Assembly: GCF_018598585.1 (NCBI RefSeq) | Contig: NZ_JAHESD010000025.1 | Span: 1 to 64,000, forward strand | DNA length: 64,000 bases | Direction of reading: 5' to 3' | DNA from: Chryseosolibacter indicum | GTDB lineage: Bacteria > Bacteroidota > Bacteroidia > Cytophagales > Cyclobacteriaceae | Part shown: positions 17,421 through 25,252 of the stretch, piece after piece | Layout: every line of letters begins with the position of its first letter | Position numbering within the stretch: the stretch's first letter is position 1 | Position numbers and translations under genes: made by a program | Notes under the pieces: generated by a model | Database searches by the model: none | What the model was told of the DNA's origin: nothing | Seen by the model: the letters and a program-made list of their open reading frames with translations, nothing else

Positions 17421-20400
17421 TTAAAGTGTCAGGTTCAAACCAAAGTTCACGCTTTTGGTATGGGGGAATTGCCATCCCTCGATATCCGTGCTTTCAGGAT
17501 CAGGCAACCCATCTTTCTTAAGCTTATCAAAAGTGAGCAGGTTATACCCATTGAAATAAATCCGTAATTTCTGAATGCCAATTCTTGATACAAGACTTGC
17601 AGGGAGCGTGTACCCTACCTCAATGTTCTTAAGACGCACAAAAGCATTGTTACGAAGCCATAATGTGCTCAACTGTGCATCTGTATTCCCTCTGTTATAG
17701 GCAGGAAGCTCACCATTAGGGTTGCTTTCTGACCATGCATTTTCAAGGAAGTAAGCAAATCCGTTTGTACCACTGTTGAAAGTGTAACGGAGCAATTTCC
17801 ATGAACGAGCCTGACCTTGGAAAAGCGCCGTGAAGTCAAACGCCTTAAATTGAAGTCCAAGTGGAATACCGTACTGAACCTGGGGTACACCTACCTGGTT
17901 ACCAGTATTGTTAACCCTCATCCTATCATTCTGGCTGTCAATTACGTTATCCCCGTTTAAATCTCTGAAAATAGGATCACCTAACTGAGGTGTGGTGTTA
18001 GCAAACGTAGGATATCTATCCAGATCATCCTGTGTTCTATACACACCGATATAATCATATAGTAAACGAGCGCCAACAGTGTGGCCCTCCTGAGATAGCC
18101 TGTCGTGTAGTTCTTTGGTAGCGTACAGATCCTTTTCGTCTGCAAAGACAACGTTGTTCTTTGCGACAGTAATATTAGCACCAATATTAAATGAAACTTG
18201 ACCGATTTTATTTCGGTAAGTTATCTGGCCATCCACCCCTTTGTTCTCTATTTCAAGGAGGTTCTCTAATGGAAGAATTATACCCGTATAATTTGGAACA
18301 GTAGAATTTCGAGGACCGAGTACGTTCTTTCTGTTTTCAAAGAAAACATCGAACTCAAACACAAGGCGGTCTTCAAAAAACCCTGCATCTATACCAAAGT
18401 CGAGTGTGCTCTTCGTTTCCCAGGTAATGTTAGGGTTTGCGGCTACGTCCGTATTTAATACACTTACATCTATGCCATCAAACACATATCCTGAACGGGA
18501 TGGACTTGAAGGGTATCTGAATTTATCAAGATACTGAAAGTAGTACGAGAACGTAGTCGTATTGGCAGGAAACTGGTCGTTACCGACTTTACCCCAAGAG
18601 CCACGAAGTTTAAGATTGCTTATGACATTGTTTCCTGCAAGGAAAGACTCTTCAGAAATTCTCCAACCTGCTGAAACACCAGGGAAGAATCCGAATCTTT
18701 TATTAGAAGGAAAGTTTGCCGAACCGTCACGACGAAAATGGAATTGCACCATGTACTTATCCTGGTAAGTATAATTCACGCGACCGAAATAACTAAGTCT
18801 TGCCGTCTCAAGGGCTCTTCCATCAATCACGTCATTATTAGGATCTCCGGCAAAAAGCTGATCGATCTGGCTTGACTTGTAGTTTCCGCTACGGGCGTAA
18901 AAATTATTACTCTTGGTCTCATTCTTCTCAACACCCAGGAATGCACTAATTGCATGATCATTAAAAGTACGGTCATACTTTATCTTGCTATTGAGTGTTA
19001 CAGACTGCGAGCCGGAATAATCCTGTCGAAGAAAAGTATTTATCTGAGAAGGTCCCCCTTGAACGGCTTCTACGCCTCCATTATTATCTTCTCGATAGAA
19101 GGTATATTGTTGTAAAAAGTGCTTTTGAAAGTCCTGAACTACATCAATAGCAGCAAAACCATCAATGGACAAACCTTCAACACCAGGAATCTTGTATTCA
19201 CCCGATAGTGTACCATTGAACACATTGCGCGTAAGGTTTAAATAGCCTGGACCTTTCGCGATAGCCAAAGGGTTAAAGCCTTGTCTTCCTTCTGCAGGAT
19301 ATCCCTGCACGGTTGCAGGAATAGTTGGAAGCGCTCGTATGGTATTTGAATAAATGGTATTATCATCATATTGCAGCCAGTTTCTGTCTTCGCGTCTTCC
19401 GGCGAGACTTAAACCGACCTTCAGACGTTTAGTAACATTGGCATCAATGTTAGAACGGATGTTATACTGTCTGTATTCCGTTTTATCATCACCCGTGATA
19501 AGTCCGTTTTGGAATGCTGTACCAGCAGAGACGAAATAACTGACCGCCTCTGATCCACCATTTAAAGAGATGTTATGACGATTCTGTCGTGAATACGATT
19601 TGTACACTTCATCAATCCAGTTGGTGCTTGGTGTCGCGCCGCTTTCATAATCTGCTATCTGCTGAGGTGAAAAAATAGCTGGCTGTCCTTGCTGTTGACT
19701 CCACGTGTTTGCTCCTCTCGCATACTGCGCTGCGTCTGCAAGTTCAAGCTTACGCGTTGGGCTAACAAAACCTTGATTGAACGAGTAGTTGATTGTGGGC
19801 TTCCCTGTTTTGCCTCTTTTGGTTGTAATCAGTATTACACCATTTGCAGCCTGCGCACCATATATTGCAGCAGAGGCATCTTTCAACACCGTGATGGATT
19901 CAATATCGTTCGGGTCTATGCGCGAAATGTTATCGCGATTGGCTACACCATCAACTACGATCAAGGCAGCTCTGTTTCCTGTTGTACCTACACCACGTAC
20001 AAAGATGCTGGCATCATCACGACCGGGTTCTGAATTTCCCTGACTTACAATAAGACCAGGAACCCTACCAGCTAATGAGTTAGAAACTGAAATAGCTGAA
20101 CTTTTAAGAATCTCCGTTCCTGACACTTGTGCTATAGCAGCAGTAACTTCACGCTTTTCCTGGGTGCCATAACCTACTACAACCACTTCATTGAGCGATT
20201 GGATATCCTCGACAAGAACTATGCTCAGTGTTGTTTGTCCATTTAAAGGCATCTCCTGTGTTGCATAACCAATAAAGGAAAACACAAGAGTAACGTTAGC
20301 ATCTGCTACTTCAAGTGAGAAATTTCCATCAGAATCGGTTGTGGTACCATTGGTAGTACCCTTTACCAAAACGTTAACACCAGGAAGACCAAAACCCTGG

Positions 20401-20900
20401 TTATCGTTCACTTTTCCTGTAATGGTAACGGCAAAGTTTGCAACTTCACCCATGGAAGCCTCAGCTCTATTTAAAGTTCCGACCTTTTCGTCGTTGGGTG
20501 TAAGAACAATGTAGTCGTTCTTCTCCTGAACCTTGAATGTAATTTGCCGGGGAACGAGCAATTCGTTCAAGATGGCACCTAATGTTTCCTTGTCCGCATT
20601 GAGGGTAACTTTTTCGTCAAGTTTGAGGTGACTGCGACTATAAACAAATTTTACATTAGTAACAGATTCAAGCTCTGTCAATGCTTTCTTTAACGTTACA
20701 CCATTGAGGCTTAAGGAAACCTTCCTATCGAGTATTTCCTGTGCTTTAGAGGTATTTGCCAGTGAAACTCCTGCGAGTGTAATGGCAAAAATTATCTGTA
20801 TTAAAGAGATTTTCATAACCTTCCAGATCAATCTTCGAAAGAGACAATTGCCCGCTTTCCCGAAGTTGCCTGTAAGCAAAACGGTAAAATTATTTTGCAT
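17421..20900 (-). CDS. SusC/RagA TonB-dependent transporter with STN signalling domain
   Basis: An outer-membrane TonB-dependent transporter of about 1159 residues. It has a long Bacteroidota-type N-terminus with the signal segment MKISLIQIIFAITLAGVSL. An STN domain follows (about residues 50-125, LNGVTLKKALTEL) and marks transducers that signal to a FecR-type anti-sigma factor. A carboxypeptidase-regulatory-like domain comes next, with the SusC signature EVVVVGYGTQEKREV, a plug containing VLKDASAAIYGAQAANGVILITTK, and a 22-strand barrel. An earlier ATG at 20981 would include leader hairpin sequence; the ATG at 20900 is preferred. The first genes upstream are fecR and the ECF sigma gene. Import of a fucosylated, galactosylated oligosaccharide is inferred from the linked enzymes. 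Confidence 0.96.
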   Translation of the reverse strand: MQNNFTVLLTGNFGKAGNCLFRRLIWKVMKISLIQIIFAITLAGVSLANTSKAQEILDRKVSLSLNGVTLKKALTELESVTNVKFVYSRSHLKLDEKVTLNADKETLGAILNELLVPRQITFKVQEKNDYIVLTPNDEKVGTLNRAEASMGEVANFAVTITGKVNDNQGFGLPGVNVLVKGTTNGTTTDSDGNFSLEVADANVTLVFSFIGYATQEMPLNGQTTLSIVLVEDIQSLNEVVVVGYGTQEKREVTAAIAQVSGTEILKSSAISVSNSLAGRVPGLIVSQGNSEPGRDDASIFVRGVGTTGNRAALIVVDGVANRDNISRIDPNDIESITVLKDASAAIYGAQAANGVILITTKRGKTGKPTINYSFNQGFVSPTRKLELADAAQYARGANTWSQQQGQPAIFSPQQIADYESGATPSTNWIDEVYKSYSRQNRHNISLNGGSEAVSYFVSAGTAFQNGLITGDDKTEYRQYNIRSNIDANVTKRLKVGLSLAGRREDRNWLQYDDNTIYSNTIRALPTIPATVQGYPAEGRQGFNPLAIAKGPGYLNLTRNVFNGTLSGEYKIPGVEGLSIDGFAAIDVVQDFQKHFLQQYTFYREDNNGGVEAVQGGPSQINTFLRQDYSGSQSVTLNSKIKYDRTFNDHAISAFLGVEKNETKSNNFYARSGNYKSSQIDQLFAGDPNNDVIDGRALETARLSYFGRVNYTYQDKYMVQFHFRRDGSANFPSNKRFGFFPGVSAGWRISEESFLAGNNVISNLKLRGSWGKVGNDQFPANTTTFSYYFQYLDKFRYPSSPSRSGYVFDGIDVSVLNTDVAANPNITWETKSTLDFGIDAGFFEDRLVFEFDVFFENRKNVLGPRNSTVPNYTGIILPLENLLEIENKGVDGQITYRNKIGQVSFNIGANITVAKNNVVFADEKDLYATKELHDRLSQEGHTVGARLLYDYIGVYRTQDDLDRYPTFANTTPQLGDPIFRDLNGDNVIDSQNDRMRVNNTGNQVGVPQVQYGIPLGLQFKAFDFTALFQGQARSWKLLRYTFNSGTNGFAYFLENAWSESNPNGELPAYNRGNTDAQLSTLWLRNNAFVRLKNIEVGYTLPASLVSRIGIQKLRIYFNGYNLLTFDKLKKDGLPDPESTDIEGWQFPHTKSVNFGLNLTL

Positions 20901-20943
20901 AAATTTGATTGTTTGTTGAATTCCTAGACCGAATGAAACAAGC

Positions 20944-21008
20944 TGCCCGTAGTTCCTTGCAGGGAAGTGTCGGGCATCCAACAGCAGGAGTGTTAGCGCA
21001 CTCCTGCT
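20944..21008 (-). promoter_or_regulatory. Two-hairpin leader upstream of susC
   Basis: The 189-base gap between fecR and susC holds two stem-loops. The first in transcription order is a perfect 10-base-pair stem at 20983-20992 and 20999-21008 with a 6-base loop. The second has outer arms TGCCCG (20944-20949) and CGGGCA (20971-20976) and an inner TTCC/GGAA-type stem. Neither has a U-tract in the susC direction. A structured leader or RNA-processing site is more likely than a plain terminator. A promoter for susC controlled by the ECF sigma factor should lie just before it. Confidence 0.6.
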
Positions 21009-21089
21009 TACTTTTTAAGGTGGATGGTTATACTCCTCCAGGTTCTTTGTTTGGGGTTTATTCATAGTTTATATTCTGTTTATTTCATA

Positions 21090-22088
21090 TCAATTCATTT
21101 CGCAGCCTTTTCCGTCTAGCATTACTGACTTTCCTTGAATACTATAGGTGAAGTTTAAAGCTTGTGAAATCATGCTTAGTGTGCTCTCCAGTGATTGATC
21201 TGAAAAATCGGCGGTGATCATGCAATTATTGAGGTTAACGTCACTCAACGAAATACGAACATTGAATTTCTGCTCTATTCGTTGAATCACTTCGCCCATC
21301 CTGGAATCTTCAAAAGACATGATGTATTCCGTACCACTTACCGCTACTAGCTTTTCTTCGTTACGTTGTTTCGTTACAGCCAATTCCTTTTTATGTCCAT
21401 CATATACCACTTTTTCATCGGGGAGCACAATGACACCTTGTTCATTATCAGCTGATGTCAGCGAGACTTTTCCGGTGAGCACCACCACTTCTATTTTATT
21501 ATCACTGGATTTAATATTGAAGCTTGTTCCTAACACAGTAGTTGTTAATTCTCCGCAGGAGATGATAAACGGATGTTGTACATCTTTTGCAACCTCAAAC
21601 AAGGCTTCTCCCTGAAGTGAAACGTTTCGCGTTTTTTCGGAAAAGGTTGAAGGATATGACAGTTTACTGTTTCCTTTAAGCCAGACCAATGTTCCATCTG
21701 CAAGAATTACCTTTCTGACATTGCCAGATGAGGATGCTTGAAGCATTTGACCTTTCTCTACCTCATCAGCGGTATATTGTAAAATAAGGTACACGAAGAC
21801 CGCAATGAGTGTAAGGGATGCGGCAATTTTATAGGTAACTACCCAAGAGGATACAGGGGATGCATTTTCTTTTTTATGCTCAAGTTCGAATGTAGTTCTT
21901 GATTTATCCGTAGCGCCAATCTGATCGAAGATTTTTAGTTTTAGCATTTGTTTGTCATGCTGACTATAGCTGGTATCTTCTTCCGCGCCGGATTTATTAA
22001 GCCAGTCCTCTACCAGTTTTTTCTCTTTTCCTGTAAGCAGACCCTTTTGATATAATTCAATCAACCGATCAAATTCGAACTCGTTCAT
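21090..22088 (-). CDS. FecR-family anti-sigma factor
   Basis: An inner-membrane anti-sigma regulator of 332 residues. An N-terminal cytoplasmic helix bundle (MNEFEFDRLIELYQKGLLTG) would bind the sigma factor. One transmembrane helix follows at about residues 106-125 (YKIAASLTLIAVFVYLIL). The periplasmic FecR domain includes TLVWLKGNSKLSYPSTF, VSLQGEALFEVAKD and the C-terminal DUF4974-type STN-contacting segment FEDSRMGEVIQRIEQKFNV. The ATG at 22088 is chosen because the upstream extension to 22175 is not family-like. It sits 238 bases after the sigma gene and 189 before susC. It would pass the SusC substrate signal to the sigma factor and so induce the PUL. Confidence 0.95.
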   Translation of the reverse strand: MNEFEFDRLIELYQKGLLTGKEKKLVEDWLNKSGAEEDTSYSQHDKQMLKLKIFDQIGATDKSRTTFELEHKKENASPVSSWVVTYKIAASLTLIAVFVYLILQYTADEVEKGQMLQASSSGNVRKVILADGTLVWLKGNSKLSYPSTFSEKTRNVSLQGEALFEVAKDVQHPFIISCGELTTTVLGTSFNIKSSDNKIEVVVLTGKVSLTSADNEQGVIVLPDEKVVYDGHKKELAVTKQRNEEKLVAVSGTEYIMSFEDSRMGEVIQRIEQKFNVRISLSDVNLNNCMITADFSDQSLESTLSMISQALNFTYSIQGKSVMLDGKGCEMN

Positions 22089-22326
22089 AAACTCTATACA
22101 AATAAGATTAAAGACCAGGCATGTCGCCTCCTTTACGTATGTTGCATGAGTGGCATCATACGCACAGTCTAACACTAATATTTTTTTTATTTTATTTATA
22201 AACGCTACCTGAATGGCACGGAGCAGGTTACTAATACAATATGATTAGTCTAATTTTCAGGTTGTGCGTTAAAGCACATGGTTGATCTAAACCATTATAG
22301 ATAGAAACTAATATGCTGAAATCGGG

Positions 22327-22923
22327 TTATCGAAGGAGGAACAACGCGACTCCTATAGTAAGGAGTTCACCGAGGTTTGTGCGCAAATGCCTCAAGGCTT
22401 GGGATATATAATTTTCAACGGTTCTTGTTGAAATATTCATTTTTTCGGCGATCTGAGAGATTGGTGTGTGCTCCATCCGGCTCAGGCGAAATGCGAGCTG
22501 GCATTGATCGGGCAGCTCTGCGACTTTTTGTTGTATGGTGAATTGAAGGTCGTTGAGGTTGGCTTGCTCAATAACTGAATTATCGTACTGCTCATTGGCA
22601 AAGCGTGTAAACTCTGCTGCATACTCTCTCCTAACATATTCTTTCCTTATATAATTAAGGACCTGGTTTTTAGCTGCCCCAAACAGATAGGCTTCTATTG
22701 AGGTATGAATATGCAGTGATTCCCGGTTTGCCCAGAGGGAGACAAATATTTCCTGGATTATTTCTTCGGAGATTTCCTTTACCCTGATCTTCCCATTAAT
22801 AAAAGAGAATAATAGCCCGACATATTTATTGTAGATACTCTCGAAAGCAAACTTATCCCCCTCCTTCAATAAGATAAGGACCTGCTCAGAAACAGAATTA
22901 TCAGGTTTGATCGGGTTTACCAT
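22327..22923 (-). CDS. ECF RNA polymerase sigma factor (sigma-70 family)
   Basis: An extracytoplasmic-function sigma factor of 198 residues, of the FecI-like type that heads Bacteroidota PULs. Region 2 includes FAFESIYNKYVGLLFSFI and EEIIQEIFVSLWANRE. Region 4 includes LPDQCQLAFRLSR and the helix-turn-helix ISQIAEKMNISTRTVENYI. The start at 22923 (MVNPIKPD) is chosen; the ATG at 23019 adds a hydrophobic stretch alien to the family. It is transcribed away from the mutarotase gene and ahead of fecR. Its targets are presumably the susC promoter and perhaps its own. Confidence 0.95.
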   Translation of the reverse strand: MVNPIKPDNSVSEQVLILLKEGDKFAFESIYNKYVGLLFSFINGKIRVKEISEEIIQEIFVSLWANRESLHIHTSIEAYLFGAAKNQVLNYIRKEYVRREYAAEFTRFANEQYDNSVIEQANLNDLQFTIQQKVAELPDQCQLAFRLSRMEHTPISQIAEKMNISTRTVENYISQALRHLRTNLGELLTIGVALFLLR

Positions 22924-23097
22924 ACTGGGACGCCTAAGACAAGTTAGGAAAAAATCAAATAATATTAAAAAATAGCGTGGTAATTTATGCTGACCCAACA
23001 ATTTTAGCAAAACAGACAAGACCTATATATTACACGTGTTCTTAATTTTAACTTATCTTTAGAATTGGAGGTCTGTAAAAGTTTAAGTCTGTGTAAA

Positions 23098-23430
23098 ATG
23101 AAACGATATTGCCTGGCTCTTGATCTGAAAGATGATGCCGACCTTATTAAGGAGTATGAAGCATATCACCGAAATATATGGTCCGACATTGAGCGAAGTA
23201 TTAAAGACGCAGGTATCGAACAAATGGAGATTTATCGCGTAAGCAACAGGCTTTTTATGATTATTGAAGCCAATGATACGTTTTCCTTCGAACGCAAAGC
23301 TGAGATGGACCGGACTAATTCGCAGGTACAGGCATGGGAAACGCTAATGTGGAAATATCAGCAGGCACTACCAGGCGCCAAGCCTGGTGAAAAATGGGTG
23401 TTAATGAAAAAAATATTTGCATTGCAGTAA
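23098..23430 (+). CDS. L-rhamnose mutarotase-family protein (COG3254)
   Basis: A 110-residue protein of the RhaM/COG3254 family, small dimeric enzymes that interconvert alpha and beta anomers of L-rhamnose or, in some members, L-fucose. Family features are LALDLKDD, EYEAYH, with the histidine used in catalysis, and WETLMWKYQQALPGAKPGEKW (read in two parts). The ATG at 23098 gives the standard MKRYCLALDL start; an ATG at 23065 adds 11 atypical residues. It faces the sigma gene head to head and ends 5 bases from the converging GH29 gene. With two fucosidases in the locus, L-fucose is the more likely substrate here, but that is inference. Confidence 0.88.
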   Translation: MKRYCLALDLKDDADLIKEYEAYHRNIWSDIERSIKDAGIEQMEIYRVSNRLFMIIEANDTFSFERKAEMDRTNSQVQAWETLMWKYQQALPGAKPGEKWVLMKKIFALQ

Positions 23431-23435
23431 TTACT

Positions 23436-24881
23436 TTACTGGTTATAGGAGAATGCGATCGCAGGCAGGGATTTACCTCTTAAAGACGAAGGAATTGTTA
23501 CCTTAACTTTATCTCCCTGCAAAGACCACTTTACTACTTCGCCCGTCTGTAATATTTTCATTGTTGATCCTTTTGCCGGAGGGTTTCCATTCCATTCAAT
23601 GGCTGCTGGTACTTTGGTATTTGCATCTAACAAACGCATCGCGTAAAGATTTTTACCATCTTTACTCTGCGTGAAGAATGATCGCTCATGCTGAAAGTTG
23701 TCTATAGTTCGGGTATTATAGATTGCTTCTCCATTAACCTTAAGCCACTGACCTATCTCTCTTAATCTTTCTATTTGTATCGTGCTAAATAAGCCTTTGG
23801 CATCAGGACCGACACCTAATAACAGGCTTCCTCCTTTAGCTGTAACTTCAATGAGCGTATGAATGATCTCGGTGCTTGATTTAAACTGATCGTTGGGTAC
23901 GTGACCCCAGGCATTTCCTAATGTAATGCAACTCTCCCATGGCTGGTCAAGTTTTCGCTCAGGGATTCTCTGCTCTGGTGTCTGGTAGTTTTCATAAGGG
24001 CCATGTACGGTGCGGTCAACTATTAGTAAGCCGGGTTGGTTTGTACGCGCCATTGTAGCAATCCGATCCATGTTAATATCCTGACTCCACGCTGGTATTT
24101 CAGCTCCCCATGAACGCACTTCATCGTTGACAGTTTCCAATGGTCTTACCCACCCTCCATCTAACCACAGAATATCTATCTTCCCATAATCGGTCGTTAA
24201 CTCCTGAATCTGATTGAAGGTAAATTCCTTATACTTATTCCATCGCCATTGATATTTATTAATATCGTAGTTGTTATTTCTATTTGGTGTTGCATACTTG
24301 GGCCACCAATAATATTCACTGTGCCAATCGGGCTTTGAGAAGTAAGCACCAATCATGAAGTTCTGCTTTCGAAACGCTTCAAACACATGACTTGCCACAT
24401 TAGCCCGGGGATGGTTGGCAAAGGGACCATGGGTAATTTTAAAATCGGCTTGTTTTGTATCAAACATGCTGAAACCATCGTGATGCTTGGTGGTGAAAAC
24501 CACATAACGCATTCCTGCATCTTTCGCTGCCTGTGCCCATTGTTCGGGATTAAAATCAACAGGGTTAAATTCACGTTGAAGTCCCCAATACCATTTCTTG
24601 AAATCATCGTAGCTAATTGTGCTATCTCTTTCGATCCAATCTTCAGAGCACAACCCCCACGATTCAATTATACCAGGCACTGCGTATAATCCCCAATGAA
24701 TAATCATTCCGAATTTCTGATCGCGCCATTGCTCCAGCTTTTCTTTTACTAAAGGATCCGTTGGCCATTCATATTGAGCTGATTGGTGATGTACATTCTG
24801 CTGGGCGAAAGACAAATCAGCATGAAGTGAAAGAATGATCAGAAAAATGGTAAGACAACGGTACTGGCTCTTCATGGCCAA
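23436..24881 (-). CDS. GH29 alpha-L-fucosidase (second copy)
   Basis: A 481-residue exported alpha-L-fucosidase with signal peptide cleavage near SFAQQ; an ATG two codons in (24875) is an equal start. GH29 motifs are FGMIIHWGLYAVPG, FTTKHHDGFSMFDT and the nucleophile aspartate in DILWLDGGW (D241). It lacks the C-terminal F5/8 domain of the other GH29 and has little similarity to it outside the active site. The two may cleave different fucose linkages. It is transcribed separately from the main operon, tail to tail with the mutarotase gene. Confidence 0.94.
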   Translation of the reverse strand: MAMKSQYRCLTIFLIILSLHADLSFAQQNVHHQSAQYEWPTDPLVKEKLEQWRDQKFGMIIHWGLYAVPGIIESWGLCSEDWIERDSTISYDDFKKWYWGLQREFNPVDFNPEQWAQAAKDAGMRYVVFTTKHHDGFSMFDTKQADFKITHGPFANHPRANVASHVFEAFRKQNFMIGAYFSKPDWHSEYYWWPKYATPNRNNNYDINKYQWRWNKYKEFTFNQIQELTTDYGKIDILWLDGGWVRPLETVNDEVRSWGAEIPAWSQDINMDRIATMARTNQPGLLIVDRTVHGPYENYQTPEQRIPERKLDQPWESCITLGNAWGHVPNDQFKSSTEIIHTLIEVTAKGGSLLLGVGPDAKGLFSTIQIERLREIGQWLKVNGEAIYNTRTIDNFQHERSFFTQSKDGKNLYAMRLLDANTKVPAAIEWNGNPPAKGSTMKILQTGEVVKWSLQGDKVKVTIPSSLRGKSLPAIAFSYNQ

Positions 24882-25252
24882 TATTAACCATTCGATGTAT
24901 TACAACAAAATAGCTATGGGCACTCATCCCGAGCGCTTGTCTATTGGTATGCTGATCTGTTTGAAGAATCGCTCTGCTGCGTTTAACGAAAATCAAATTC
25001 CGCAAATTCAGGACGCTTAAATAACCTATTTACTGGCATGATAAAATTTCAATACGGTGACGATTTCCTGACTCTAGCTAAAGGGTAGCTAGAACTGTCA
25101 GTATACCCTGGTAAGGCGGAGATTTACAGGCACATTCTGAACAATTAAAAGTCGTTTAGACTATACATAAAGCCATTACTCCACCCTGCGCGGACGAAAT
25201 GCAATCAGGGTGAAGACCAAAGAAGACTTGTTGAGGATTATTAAGCTGTAAA
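24882..25252. other. Intergenic region with one stem-loop
   Basis: No gene was found in these 371 bases. A hairpin at 25068-25101 pairs TCTAGCT (25073-25079) with AGCTAGA (25087-25093) around a 7-base loop, extended by CTGAC and GTCAG with a small bulge. It lies about 150 bases beyond the antiporter stop and may end that transcript, though it has no T-run. The promoter of the second GH29 should lie between 24882 and about 25000. Confidence 0.5.
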
